From Phocaeicola sp. (lineage in GTDB: Bacteria > Bacteroidota > Bacteroidia > Bacteroidales > Bacteroidaceae): a stretch of DNA of 54,400 nt. Of this stretch, positions 23,449-33,201 are shown in pieces; positions within the stretch are counted from its first letter, which is position 1, and the number at the start of each line of letters is the position of its first letter. Below the pieces are notes generated by a model, which saw nothing but the letters and a program-made list of their open reading frames with translations, had not been told where the DNA came from and ran no database searches. Position numbers and translations under genes: made by a program. The stretch lies in NCBI GenBank assembly GCA_020026175.1, contig JAHHQV010000014.1, positions 1 through 54,400 of the forward strand. The letters run 5' to 3'.

Positions 23449-25539
23449 ATGATGAAAAAGATACTTTTAACTTCAATACTTATAATAGTGTGCGGACTAT
23501 TGAGCGCACAAAACACTCTGCAAAATCAGTTTGGTTCAACAGCTTCGGGTAGAGACAACAATAAATTCGACAGATATGGAAATCCCATAGATACGACTGC
23601 TGTGGTAGATGCCAATACTATACCCATAGGATTGAATTCATGGGTTGTAGACGAGCGTCTTGGCAATGTCCTATCTGTACCGGTAGATACCTTGCAGTTC
23701 GGATTCCAGAACATTTTCGACACTGGCGGTCCTAACGGACATTATACTTACTTGGGCAACTTAGGTTCTCCAAGATTTTCTCATGTATTCTTCGAAAGAA
23801 AATTAACAAGCCAGGAGTTTTTTACCGACCCTTATGACTTCAGTTATATGACTGCGGGAAGGGTTGTATACACAAATACCAAATCTCCTTTTACAAATCT
23901 TTCGTACTATAAGAACGGTTCGAGCAAATATGCTAACGAAAAATTCAAAGGATATTTTGCCGTGAATGTCAACAAAAGATTAGGATTCGGATTTGACATC
24001 GACTATACTTACGGTAGAGGTAAATATTTAAACCAGTCTACAGCCTTATTCAATGGAAATCTGTTTGCATACTATCATGGAGACAATTATGAAATGCACT
24101 TCAACTTTATAGACAACAATCTGAAAGTAGCAGAAAATGGAGGTATCAAGGACGACAGGTATATCACACATCCTCTGGAAATGGCAGATGGGAAACGACA
24201 ATATCACTCGTACGATATAGAAACAAGACTGAAGGATATATGGAACCAGAATACCGGATACCATGTTTTCCTTACACACAGATATAACTTAGGGTTTTAT
24301 AAGGACAAGACTACCGAAAATGATACGATAGAAAAAAAAGAGTTCGTTCCTGTTACAAGCTTTATACATACAGTGAAGTTCGACCTCAACAAAAGGACTT
24401 ACCGTTCGTACGATGATGCGCAAAACAGAAAATACTTCAACAACAACTACTTAGGAAGAGACTCAACCGACGTGACTAAATATATGTCGGTAAAAAATAC
24501 TATAGGACTTTCGCTGAGAGAAGGATTCAACAAATGGGCAAAAGCAGGACTTACAGCTTTTGTTTCGTTTGAACATAGAAAGTTTGCAATGACAGACAGT
24601 ATAGACGGACAACCGGGACAGTTCTTCAAAAACTATAAAGAAAACAGTTTTTCTATTGGAGGACAGCTCTCAAAAACTCAAGGCAAAACGTTGCACTACG
24701 ATGTAATAGGAGAAGTGGCATTACTTGGCGAAGATGCCGGACAATTCAGTATAGAAGGAAAAGCTGACTTGAACTTCAATCTGTTTAATGACACGGTAAG
24801 ATTTGACGTAAATGCATATATAAAAAATCTTAATCCTAGTTTCTATTACAGACATTTCCACTCTAAACATTACTGGTGGAATAATGACCTCTCAAAGACC
24901 AACAGGACAAAGGTGGAAGGCAAATTATCTATAGACCGATGGAAGACGCAGCTGTCTGCCGGCGTAGAAAATATAAAGAACTATACATATTTAGAAAATA
25001 CATCGGTAGGTATTCCTGATAAGGAAAATGCCGAAACTATCAATTACATGAACGATGCTGCCGTAAAGCAACATTCGGGCAATATACAGATATTCAGTGC
25101 AAGACTGAAACAGGATTTCAATTTGGGAATACTGCATCTTGACAATGAGATGGTATATCAGAAAAGTAGCAATGAAAATATAATTCCTCTGCCTGAGATT
25201 GTATTGTATCATAATTTGTATATAAGAGCCCCGTTGTTCAAAAAGGTTCTTACACTTGAACTTGGAGCCGACTTGAGATACTTCACACAGTATTATGCTC
25301 CAGATTACTCGCCTGCAATAGGACAATTCTATCTGCAAAATGAAGATACCAAATACAAACTAGGTGGATACCCACTAGTGAACGGATACTTGAACATTCA
25401 TTTGAAAAGGACTAGATTGTTCGTACAGATGTTCAATCTTGTACAGGGAGGTGGAGACAAGAGCTATATCTTCGCTCCTCATTATCCTCTTAATCCTAGA
25501 AGTTTCATTTTTGGTATTTCATGGAATTTCTTTGACTAA
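23449..25539 (+). CDS. Porin_10-family putative outer-membrane porin
   Basis: Outer-membrane beta-barrel of 696 aa with a signal peptide (about 1-20, ending LLSAQ). The mature part has aromatic-rich alternating strands throughout, for example YFAVNVNKRLGFGFDIDYTY, and ends in phenylalanine after FIFGISWNFF, the classic barrel C-terminus. The layout fits the Porin_10 family of Bacteroidota. The two adjacent ATGs (23449, 23452) make the exact start uncertain. It is the first gene of a four-gene run. Substrate unknown. Confidence 0.82.
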   Translation: MMKKILLTSILIIVCGLLSAQNTLQNQFGSTASGRDNNKFDRYGNPIDTTAVVDANTIPIGLNSWVVDERLGNVLSVPVDTLQFGFQNIFDTGGPNGHYTYLGNLGSPRFSHVFFERKLTSQEFFTDPYDFSYMTAGRVVYTNTKSPFTNLSYYKNGSSKYANEKFKGYFAVNVNKRLGFGFDIDYTYGRGKYLNQSTALFNGNLFAYYHGDNYEMHFNFIDNNLKVAENGGIKDDRYITHPLEMADGKRQYHSYDIETRLKDIWNQNTGYHVFLTHRYNLGFYKDKTTENDTIEKKEFVPVTSFIHTVKFDLNKRTYRSYDDAQNRKYFNNNYLGRDSTDVTKYMSVKNTIGLSLREGFNKWAKAGLTAFVSFEHRKFAMTDSIDGQPGQFFKNYKENSFSIGGQLSKTQGKTLHYDVIGEVALLGEDAGQFSIEGKADLNFNLFNDTVRFDVNAYIKNLNPSFYYRHFHSKHYWWNNDLSKTNRTKVEGKLSIDRWKTQLSAGVENIKNYTYLENTSVGIPDKENAETINYMNDAAVKQHSGNIQIFSARLKQDFNLGILHLDNEMVYQKSSNENIIPLPEIVLYHNLYIRAPLFKKVLTLELGADLRYFTQYYAPDYSPAIGQFYLQNEDTKYKLGGYPLVNGYLNIHLKRTRLFVQMFNLVQGGGDKSYIFAPHYPLNPRSFIFGISWNFFD

Positions 25540-25554
25540 AGTTGTATAGACACC

Positions 25555-26373
25555 ATGAACAGAAAAATTTTAAAAAGAATATTTTATACTCTGTTGGTTG
25601 CAGTTATTATAATCATATCTTTTTCCGAAGAGCAATTCAGAGAGAAATTCAATGTTAGAGACTTTGACGAAATAAAGAAATCGGGCATCATAAAAGCTGT
25701 AGCCGAATATAATGCAGTAAGTTTTTATGTTGACAAGGATACTATAAAAGGATTCGACTATGAACTGCTGAATGCTTTTGCCAAGGAAAAGGGACTAAAA
25801 GCAGAAATAGAACCCGAAATAAGTTTCAAGAACAGGCTTGAAGGTTTGTCATCGGGTAAATATGACATAATGGCTACCGGTACAGCTACTACCAGCGAAC
25901 TAAAAGACAGTATATTCTTTACGATACCTATAACAATAGGAAAACAAGTACTGATACAACGCACTGACACTGCTAAAGGATACTATATTAAGAAACTGCT
26001 TGACATGGCAGGAAAGATTATCTATACAGCAAAAGGATCGCCAGCAGTGTCAAGAATGAGAAATCTGATGAACGAAATAGCAGATACTATATATATAAAG
26101 GAAATGGCCGAATACGGAACCGAACAACTCATGGCCATGGTATCTGGAGGAGATATAGATTATGCTGTATGTGAGGGAAATACGGCACATATATATTTAC
26201 ATAACTTTAATAATCTGGATATAAGCACAAAGGTCAGTTTCAATCAGTTCTACTCTTGGGGAGTGAACAGAAAATCTCCTGAGCTGCTGGATAGCCTCAA
26301 CTCATGGCTTGAAACTTATCTTAAAACTAAAGATTATAAAGAATTATATAGAAGATACTTTAACAATAAATAA
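25555..26373 (+). CDS. Periplasmic solute-binding-like protein (MltF N-domain type)
   Basis: 272 residues with an N-terminal signal or anchor (about 8-24, IFYTLLVAVIIIISF) and one SBP_bac_3-like domain (about 35-270). IIKAVAEYNAVSFYV, KGFDYELLNAFAKEKGLKAE and YDIMATGTATT are the usual opening strands and ligand-site loop of the family. It resembles the regulatory half of MltF lytic transglycosylases but has no transglycosylase domain, and no ABC amino-acid permease lies nearby. It could bind amino acids or a cell-wall peptide. It follows the porin by 15 bases. Confidence 0.75.
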   Translation: MNRKILKRIFYTLLVAVIIIISFSEEQFREKFNVRDFDEIKKSGIIKAVAEYNAVSFYVDKDTIKGFDYELLNAFAKEKGLKAEIEPEISFKNRLEGLSSGKYDIMATGTATTSELKDSIFFTIPITIGKQVLIQRTDTAKGYYIKKLLDMAGKIIYTAKGSPAVSRMRNLMNEIADTIYIKEMAEYGTEQLMAMVSGGDIDYAVCEGNTAHIYLHNFNNLDISTKVSFNQFYSWGVNRKSPELLDSLNSWLETYLKTKDYKELYRRYFNNK

Positions 26374-26381
26374 AGATAGCT

Positions 26382-27371
26382 ATGGTAAAACTTGATAAGG
26401 TAAACTGGGGCTTCATAGGATGTGGAGAAGTTACTGAAAAGAAAAGTGGACCTGCCTTTAATATGATAGATGGTTCTAAAGTAGTGGCAGTAATGAGCCG
26501 TGAAGAAGAAAAGGTTAAATCATATGCCAAAAGACATAATATACCTAAATGGTATACAGATGCACAAGAACTTATAGGGGATGAAGAAGTAAATGCCATA
26601 TATATTGCTACACCGCCATCATCTCATGCCACATATGCCATTATGGCTATGAAAGCAGGAAAACCTGTATACATAGAAAAACCTATGGCTGCTACGTATG
26701 AAGATTGTGCACGTATCAACAGAATATCAAAGGAAACAGGAATACCTTGTTTTGTAGCATACTACAGAAGGTATCTGCCCTATTTTCAAAAGGTAAAGAG
26801 CCTAGTTGAATCTGGTGAAATAGGCAATGTCATAAATGTACAGATAAGATTTGCACAGCCACCTAGAAATATGGACTATAATACCAAAAACCGACCTTGG
26901 AGAGTACAGCCTGATATAGCTGGAGGAGGATACTTCTACGACCTTGCACCGCATCAGCTTGACTTGCTGCAAGACATGTTCGGGTGTATACTAGAAGCCG
27001 AAGGGTATAAGAATAACAGAGGTAGACTTTATGAGGCGGAAGATACAATAAGCGCATGCTTTAAATTCGATTCCGGACTACCGGGTTCAGGCTCGTGGTG
27101 CTTTGTAGCACACGAATCGGCAAAAGAAGACCGTATAGAAATCATCGGTGACAAAGGAATGATATGCTTTTCAGTATTTACATACGAACCTATAGCTCTA
27201 CATACAGAAAGAGGACGTGAAGAAATTCTTCCTCCAAATCCACCGCATGTACAGCTACCACTTATCAAAGCCGTGATAGAACATCTGCAAGGTAAAGCAA
27301 TATGTACATGTGACGCTATAAGTGCTACTCCTACAAACTGGGTAATGGACAGAATTTTAAACAAACTTTAA
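26382..27371 (+). CDS. Gfo/Idh/MocA-family oxidoreductase
   Basis: NAD(P)-dependent sugar-type dehydrogenase, 329 aa, cytoplasmic. Rossmann domain at about 1-125 with GFIGCGEVTEKKSGPA, and the catalytic-lysine motif EKPMA at about 95. The C-terminal alpha/beta domain (about 130-320) has GGGYFYDLAPHQLDLL with the conserved His. Substrate is not deducible; family members act on inositols, sugar amines or deoxy sugars. It starts 8 bases after the binding-protein gene. Confidence 0.88.
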   Translation: MVKLDKVNWGFIGCGEVTEKKSGPAFNMIDGSKVVAVMSREEEKVKSYAKRHNIPKWYTDAQELIGDEEVNAIYIATPPSSHATYAIMAMKAGKPVYIEKPMAATYEDCARINRISKETGIPCFVAYYRRYLPYFQKVKSLVESGEIGNVINVQIRFAQPPRNMDYNTKNRPWRVQPDIAGGGYFYDLAPHQLDLLQDMFGCILEAEGYKNNRGRLYEAEDTISACFKFDSGLPGSGSWCFVAHESAKEDRIEIIGDKGMICFSVFTYEPIALHTERGREEILPPNPPHVQLPLIKAVIEHLQGKAICTCDAISATPTNWVMDRILNKL

Positions 27372-27385
27372 AAAACAATCATAAC

Positions 27386-28504
27386 ATGAGGGCATCTAAA
27401 GCCATATATAAAGCTATATTGACTTTTGTTCTGTTTTTCTTTTGCTATATAAATATCTTCGCTCAAGAAAAACAGAATTTAATGCCTACAAATGATACCG
27501 ACTCTATTTATACAGAAAAAGATAAGAAGGAAAGTATTATAAACAAGTTTGCAAAATGGTTTAATTGTACAGATACAAACTATATATCACAAAATAAGTA
27601 CAATCTTACCTTCATGTTGGAAGAAAGTACTTGGTTTGAACATTATCATCTAAGGAGCTATAACAATGATAACGAGAAACAGGTGATTGGTTTTGCACCA
27701 AGACCTGGTACCAAACTGGGATTGTACTTCGGATGGAGATGGATTTTCCTAGGATACTCATTAGACATAAGCAACCTTACCAGGAAAAACGGCAAAAAGA
27801 AGACTGAAACTGTACTTAACCTGTATAGTTCCAAATTCGGTATAGACCTCTACTACAGAAAAACAGGGAGTAACTTCAGAATAACAAAATGCAAGAACTT
27901 TAATCTAAACAATGATTATATAGGTACTGACTTTGACGGATTTAAAAGCCACATCAAAGGAATGAATGCTTATTATATATTCAATAGCAAGCACTTTTCA
28001 TATCCTGCCGCTTATAGCCAGTCTACAAACCAAAAGAAAAGTTGCGGCTCTTTCTTATCAGGATTTTCTATAACCAAACATGCCATAACATTCAACTACA
28101 ACAAACTTCCAATTGAAATACAGCAGCAAATCAAACCTGAATTGTGTTTCAAAACCATGAAATATACTGATATCAATCTTAGTTTCGGATATAGCTACAA
28201 TTGGGTTTTCGCACGAAATTGCCTGTTCAATATATCATTACTACCTGCAATAGCATACAAGAAGGCAAAAGTAAACAACATAGTAACTCCAGAACATAAC
28301 TCATCATGGACAAAGTGGATGAAAGATATTAACTTCGATCTAATAACACGCACAGGTATAGTGTGGAACAATACAAAATATTATATAGGAGCAGCACTTA
28401 TTCTAAATACATACGATTATCGTAAAGATAAGTTCTCGATGACTAACTCGTTCGGCAGTCTGAAAATATATGCAGGATTCAATTTCTGGAAAAGGAAAAA
28501 CTGA
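27386..28504 (+). CDS. DUF4421 family outer-membrane-like protein
   Basis: 372 residues with a signal peptide (about 1-26, ending NIFAQ). The mature part has alternating aromatic strands and GTKLGLYFGWRWIFLGYSLD, typical of DUF4421 proteins, which are predicted small beta-barrels limited to Bacteroidota. Function unknown. Last gene of the Porin_10 operon, 14 bases after the oxidoreductase. No terminator of note follows. Confidence 0.75.
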   Translation: MRASKAIYKAILTFVLFFFCYINIFAQEKQNLMPTNDTDSIYTEKDKKESIINKFAKWFNCTDTNYISQNKYNLTFMLEESTWFEHYHLRSYNNDNEKQVIGFAPRPGTKLGLYFGWRWIFLGYSLDISNLTRKNGKKKTETVLNLYSSKFGIDLYYRKTGSNFRITKCKNFNLNNDYIGTDFDGFKSHIKGMNAYYIFNSKHFSYPAAYSQSTNQKKSCGSFLSGFSITKHAITFNYNKLPIEIQQQIKPELCFKTMKYTDINLSFGYSYNWVFARNCLFNISLLPAIAYKKAKVNNIVTPEHNSSWTKWMKDINFDLITRTGIVWNNTKYYIGAALILNTYDYRKDKFSMTNSFGSLKIYAGFNFWKRKN

Positions 28505-28649
28505 ATCTTGCAATAATCATTTTTTATACACATGAGACCTCTTGTTTTCTGAGCCTATCATTTTATTTTTTGTTATTAATACCGTATTTGGATTATATTT
28601 CATATTCATTAGACTATATAACCCTGTTGAATTATCCAACAAGTTTTAT

Positions 28650-28657
28650 TATTTTTG
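28650..28657 (+). promoter_or_regulatory. TAnnTTTG promoter of valS
   Basis: TATTTTTG, 60 bases before the valS ATG. No T-box or other leader structure is visible. Confidence 0.6.
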
Positions 28658-28717
28658 CAAACGATTATCATCATCAGATTATATAGAATAATATAAAACA
28701 ACAATTATATAGAAATC

Positions 28718-31345
28718 ATGGAATTAGCAAGTAAGTACAATCCCGCTGACGTAGAAGGGAAATGGTACCAGTATTGGCTGGACAATAAACTTTTCAGTTC
28801 TAAACCCGACGAAAGAGAACCATATACCGTCGTAATACCTCCACCAAATGTTACTGGAGTCCTTCACATGGGGCACATGCTTAACAATACTATACAGGAT
28901 ATCCTTGTTCGTCGTGCCCGTATGATGGGTAAAAACGTTTGTTGGGTTCCTGGTACAGACCACGCTTCTATCGCAACAGAAGCAAAGGTAGTAAACAAAC
29001 TTGCACAGCAAGGTATAAAAAAGACAGACCTTAGCAGAGATGAATTCTTGAAACATGCGTGGGAATGGACCGATGAACATGGAGGTATCATTCTTAAGCA
29101 GCTACGCAAACTTGGCGCTTCTTGCGACTGGGACCGCACAGCCTTTACTATGGATGAAGAAAGAAGTAAAAGTGTAATCAAAGTATTTGTAGACTTATAT
29201 AATAAAGGGCTAATCTATCGTGGTGTACGTATGGTAAACTGGGATCCAAAAGCTCTTACAGCCCTTTCTGACGAAGAAGTTATTTACAAGGAAGAACATA
29301 GCAAGCTTTTCTACCTTAGATATAAAGTAGAAGGCGATACCGAAGGAAGATATGCAATTGTAGCAACAACTCGTCCTGAAACGATTATGGGTGATACTGC
29401 AATGTGTATCAATCCTAACGACCCTAAAAACCAGTGGTTGAAAGGTAAAAAGGTTATAGTACCATTGGTGAACAGAGTAATTCCAGTAATTGAAGACGAT
29501 TATGTAGATATCGAATTTGGTACAGGCTGTCTTAAAGTAACCCCTGCTCATGATGTAAACGACTATATGTTGGGAGAAAAATATAATCTTCCTTCTATTG
29601 ATATATTCAACGATAATGGTACTATCAGTGAAGCAGCCGGCATGTATGTAGGTATGGACAGATTTGATGTTCGTGCACAGATTGAAAAAGACCTTGCTGC
29701 AGCCAACCTTCTTGAAAAGGTAGAAGACTATAACAACAAAGTAGGTTTCTCCGAACGTACCAATGTAGCGATTGAGCCTAAACTTTCCATGCAGTGGTTC
29801 TTGAAAATGAAACACTTTGCAGATATAGCTCTGCCTCCTGTAATGAACGATGAACTTAAATTCTATCCTGCGAAATACAAAAACACTTACAAGTATTGGA
29901 TGGAAAACATCAAAGACTGGTGTATCAGCCGCCAGTTGTGGTGGGGACACAGAATACCTGCGTATTTCCTTCCAAAAGGCGGATTTGTGGTTGCAGAAAC
30001 AGCAGAAGAAGCACTTAAACTTGCAATAGAAAAGACAGGTGACAAAAACATGAAGATGGAAGTTCTTCGTCAAGATGAAGACTGCCTTGATACATGGTTC
30101 TCTTCATGGTTATGGCCTATTTCTTTATTTGATGGGATAAACAATCCAGGTAACGAAGAAATCAAATACTACTATCCTACTGCAGACCTTGTAACAGGTC
30201 CGGACATTATCTTCTTCTGGGTAGCCCGTATGATTATGGCAGGATATGAATACATGGGTGACATGCCTTTCAAGAACGTTTATTTCACTGGCATTGTACG
30301 TGACAAACTAGGACGAAAGATGTCTAAATCTTTAGGTAACTCACCAGACCCATTGGATTTAATAGATAAATACGGTGCAGATGGTGTGCGTATGGGTATG
30401 ATGTTGGCGGCTCCTGCAGGAAACGACATTCTATTCGACGATGCTCTTTGCGAACAGGGACGTAACTTCAACAACAAAATATGGAATGCTTTCCGCCTTG
30501 TAAAAGGATGGAATGTTGAAAATATAGAGCAACCTGAATATGCACGTCTGGCAACAGAATGGTTTGATGCCATGCTAGCAAAAACAGCAGACGAAGTAAA
30601 CGATTTGTTCAGCAAATATCGTTTGAGTGAGGCTTTGATGGTTGTTTATAAATTATTCTGGGACGAATTTTCAAGTTGGTATCTAGAAATGATTAAGCCA
30701 GCATATGGCCAGCCAATAGATAACGTAACCTACGAAAAGACTTTGAGCTTCTTTGACACTCTTCTTAAATTGCTTCACCCATTTATGCCATTCATCACTG
30801 AAGAATTGTGGCAACATATATACGACCGCAAGGAAGGTGAAAGCATAATGGTTCAGACATTAAATGTAGCTGAAGTAGATAACGAAGAGATCATCAACAT
30901 TTTTGAGACTGTTAAAGGGGTTATAGGTGGTATACGTACCATACGTCTTCAGAAGCAGATAGCACAAAAAGAAACCCTAACTATGGAAGTTGTAGGCGAA
31001 AGTCCTATAGCTACATTCAATACTGTTATTGAAAAACTCTGTAACTTGACTTCTATATCTTCTGTCGACAACAAGGCTGAAGGTGCAGCTGCATTTATGG
31101 TAGGTACCACAGAATATGCAATACCACTTGGCAATCTTATCAATGCAGAAGAAGAGATTAAGAAGTTGGAAGCCGAATTGAAATATCAAGAAGGTTTCTT
31201 GATGAGTGTTATGAAAAAGTTAAGCAACGAAAAATTTGTAAGCAAAGCTCCAGCAAACGTAATAGAAATGGAGCGCAAGAAACAAGCCGATGCAGAGACA
31301 AAGATTGCTGCCATAAAAGAAAGCATAACTGCTCTGAAAAAGTAA
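28718..31345 (+). CDS. valS: Valyl-tRNA synthetase
   Basis: Class I aminoacyl-tRNA synthetase charging tRNA-Val, 875 aa. PPPNVTGVLHMGHML carries the HIGH-type motif (HMGH, 50-53); KMSKS lies at 534-538. The editing (CP1) domain is at about 195-345 with TTRPETIMGDTA; the anticodon-binding domain is at about 610-760; a coiled-coil arm (about 805-870, EEIKKLEAELKYQEGFLMS) closes the protein, as in other ValRS. Length is normal. Monocistronic. Confidence 0.97.
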   Translation: MELASKYNPADVEGKWYQYWLDNKLFSSKPDEREPYTVVIPPPNVTGVLHMGHMLNNTIQDILVRRARMMGKNVCWVPGTDHASIATEAKVVNKLAQQGIKKTDLSRDEFLKHAWEWTDEHGGIILKQLRKLGASCDWDRTAFTMDEERSKSVIKVFVDLYNKGLIYRGVRMVNWDPKALTALSDEEVIYKEEHSKLFYLRYKVEGDTEGRYAIVATTRPETIMGDTAMCINPNDPKNQWLKGKKVIVPLVNRVIPVIEDDYVDIEFGTGCLKVTPAHDVNDYMLGEKYNLPSIDIFNDNGTISEAAGMYVGMDRFDVRAQIEKDLAAANLLEKVEDYNNKVGFSERTNVAIEPKLSMQWFLKMKHFADIALPPVMNDELKFYPAKYKNTYKYWMENIKDWCISRQLWWGHRIPAYFLPKGGFVVAETAEEALKLAIEKTGDKNMKMEVLRQDEDCLDTWFSSWLWPISLFDGINNPGNEEIKYYYPTADLVTGPDIIFFWVARMIMAGYEYMGDMPFKNVYFTGIVRDKLGRKMSKSLGNSPDPLDLIDKYGADGVRMGMMLAAPAGNDILFDDALCEQGRNFNNKIWNAFRLVKGWNVENIEQPEYARLATEWFDAMLAKTADEVNDLFSKYRLSEALMVVYKLFWDEFSSWYLEMIKPAYGQPIDNVTYEKTLSFFDTLLKLLHPFMPFITEELWQHIYDRKEGESIMVQTLNVAEVDNEEIINIFETVKGVIGGIRTIRLQKQIAQKETLTMEVVGESPIATFNTVIEKLCNLTSISSVDNKAEGAAAFMVGTTEYAIPLGNLINAEEEIKKLEAELKYQEGFLMSVMKKLSNEKFVSKAPANVIEMERKKQADAETKIAAIKESITALKK

Positions 31346-31374
31346 ATTCATATACAATTGAATAATAAAAAGCG

Positions 31375-31414
31375 CACGGATAATAAACGTTAGAAAAAAC
31401 GTTTGTTATCCGTG
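31375..31414. terminator. Terminator between valS and the convergent MBL gene
   Basis: CACGGATAATAAACG pairs with CGTTTGTTATCCGTG (one G-U), followed by TTCTTTTTAT. Confidence 0.8.
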
Positions 31415-31470
31415 TTCTTTTTATCCAATACCATAAACTATCAAAATAAAACCAGTTCAATTATAGTCCA

Positions 31471-32469
31471 TCATCTTACTATATGAAGTTTCACCACTTC
31501 CCCTATCTCAGGCAGTAGAAAATCCAAACCACGTTTCTTTGCTTCAGCTACAAATACATGTGGCGGATCGAACAAAGGTTCATCAGATAAATCAAACGTA
31601 CCATAATGCATAGGAACAGTAACCTTGGCATTCATATCGGCAGAAGCTGTAAGAGCATCATACGGAGAAATATGATTGGGTTTCATAAACCACCGTGGCT
31701 TATATGCCCCTATCCCCACCATACAATAATCTATATGAGGGAACAATTCAGGCAGTTCCTTAAAATGATGTGCATATCCTGTGTCACCACTATTATAAAT
31801 AGTAATACCATCGGCCTGTATCATAAAAGCCCCCCACAACCGTTCACCTCCGTCTCTTATACCACGCTTGCTCCAATGCTGTGCCGGAAGGAAAGTCAAC
31901 TTCAATATCCCGTCATTATATTGCTGAAACCATCCAGCCTCAATAACTTCCATTTCAGGAAACCAGTTTTTCACAAGTTGCCCGGTACCTATTCCACAAA
32001 ACAGTTTCATATCAGGATTCAACGCAAAAAGTTTTGATACAGAAGGTTTGTCAAGATGGTCGAAATGATCATGACTGATAAGCAGATAATCTATTCCTTG
32101 AAAAACAGACGGGTTGGCAGGAAAGACACTTCTTCTCTTTACAAACGGAATACTTCCAAACACCGGATCTATCATCAAGCGTCTGCCTCCCAACTGAAGG
32201 AAAAAAGAATTATGCCCCAACCAAATCAAAGAATTTCCAACCACACATTCCAATGAATTTATAAAGAGAATTTTAGGGTTCCATTTTATCTGTCTTTTCT
32301 CTTTTCTCTGAGGATTAGGCATAAATCTCCACTTCAGAATATTCACCATTCCCGGTTTCCATCTATGCTGACGATTGAAGAATTTGCCTTTTACAGAAGG
32401 ATTCCCCCTCCATCTCGGATTGACTGTATGAAGATATTCGTTTCTTCTAAAAGATATTCTATCCCCCAT
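31471..32469 (-). CDS. MBL-fold metallohydrolase (NAPE-PLD/UlaG-like)
   Basis: Metallo-beta-lactamase-fold hydrolase, 332 aa. The metal motif is SHDHFDHLD (about 130-138), a later metal Asp sits in IYNSGDTGY and the last His in VPMHYGTFDLS. The phrases SLIWLGHNSFFLQLGGRRLM IDPVFG and PAQHWSKRG are those of N-acyl-phosphatidylethanolamine phospholipase D-like proteins. The first 60 residues are basic and rich in Arg/Lys without a clear signal peptide. Substrate may be a phospholipid or a small lactone. It stands alone, convergent with valS. Confidence 0.85.
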   Translation of the reverse strand: MGDRISFRRNEYLHTVNPRWRGNPSVKGKFFNRQHRWKPGMVNILKWRFMPNPQRKEKRQIKWNPKILFINSLECVVGNSLIWLGHNSFFLQLGGRRLMIDPVFGSIPFVKRRSVFPANPSVFQGIDYLLISHDHFDHLDKPSVSKLFALNPDMKLFCGIGTGQLVKNWFPEMEVIEAGWFQQYNDGILKLTFLPAQHWSKRGIRDGGERLWGAFMIQADGITIYNSGDTGYAHHFKELPELFPHIDYCMVGIGAYKPRWFMKPNHISPYDALTASADMNAKVTVPMHYGTFDLSDEPLFDPPHVFVAEAKKRGLDFLLPEIGEVVKLHIVR

Positions 32470-32678
32470 AATCTACTTTTGTTTAAGTTGGCACATCACT
32501 CTATACAAGCGATGATATAATTAAATTTTTTCTATATAGAAAAGACTATCATATACAAGTTGCCTTATATCAGACAGCCACACGACTGCTAATATTGAGT
32601 ATATTACTTAAAAGCAAAAGACCAGAGCAGAATAAACAAAATATTCTTTTCCAGTCTTAACTTTATTTTTTTACTTAA

Positions 32679-33128
32679 TCATTTCTCCAACAAATCCTTC
32701 AGAAAGCCATCAAGTTCTTCATCAAGCCCCTTAAGCAGTTCTTCATTCAGAAGCAATGTATCGTCATCATCCATTATAAGAAGTTCTGAAACCGTTTCCT
32801 TATCCTCATCTACAAGAACAAACGAATAAGGCTTCAGCAATGACAACTTATCCAAATATCCTTCATCTTTCAATGCTGAAAGTCCGGAGCGCAAAACCCC
32901 TTCAATACACTGAATAAAATCCTCATCATCCGAGTCAATCCATTCATCTATAATAGTATGTACAAGTATCTCATCATCGTCATTGAAAATTATAAATTCA
33001 CCACTATCTTGTTTAGGCAAGATATGAATATCAGTAATATACGATTTATCTTCACATGATACATATCTGCAAACGGCTTCCTTTATTGACGAAGAAATGG
33101 CTGCACGCGTCTTTTCACTAACTTTCAT
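32679..33128 (-). CDS. Acidic protein of unknown function
   Basis: 149 residues, strongly acidic, with runs such as FNDDDEI, DSDDEDF and LIMDDDDTLLL, and the ending EELDGFLKDLLEK. Soluble, no signal peptide, alpha/beta pattern. I do not recognise a family. A TAATTTTG promoter lies at 33153-33160, so it appears to be transcribed by itself. The neighbouring genes give no clue. The base composition is like the surrounding genes. Confidence 0.65.
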   Translation of the reverse strand: MKVSEKTRAAISSSIKEAVCRYVSCEDKSYITDIHILPKQDSGEFIIFNDDDEILVHTIIDEWIDSDDEDFIQCIEGVLRSGLSALKDEGYLDKLSLLKPYSFVLVDEDKETVSELLIMDDDDTLLLNEELLKGLDEELDGFLKDLLEK

Positions 33129-33152
33129 AGGCTTTTATATATTTAACTACTT

Positions 33153-33160
33153 CAAAATTA
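33153..33160 (-). promoter_or_regulatory. TAnnTTTG promoter of the acidic protein gene
   Basis: TAATTTTG on the minus strand, 25 bases before the ATG. Confidence 0.55.
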
Positions 33161-33201
33161 CTAAAAAAAATGAAGTATCAAATAAATAAGCATAAAAAAA
33201 T

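Noticed and set aside
28505..28717. T-box or other leader control of valS
   Set aside because: No specifier-like stem or T-box sequence in the leader, and T-boxes are not typical of this phylum.
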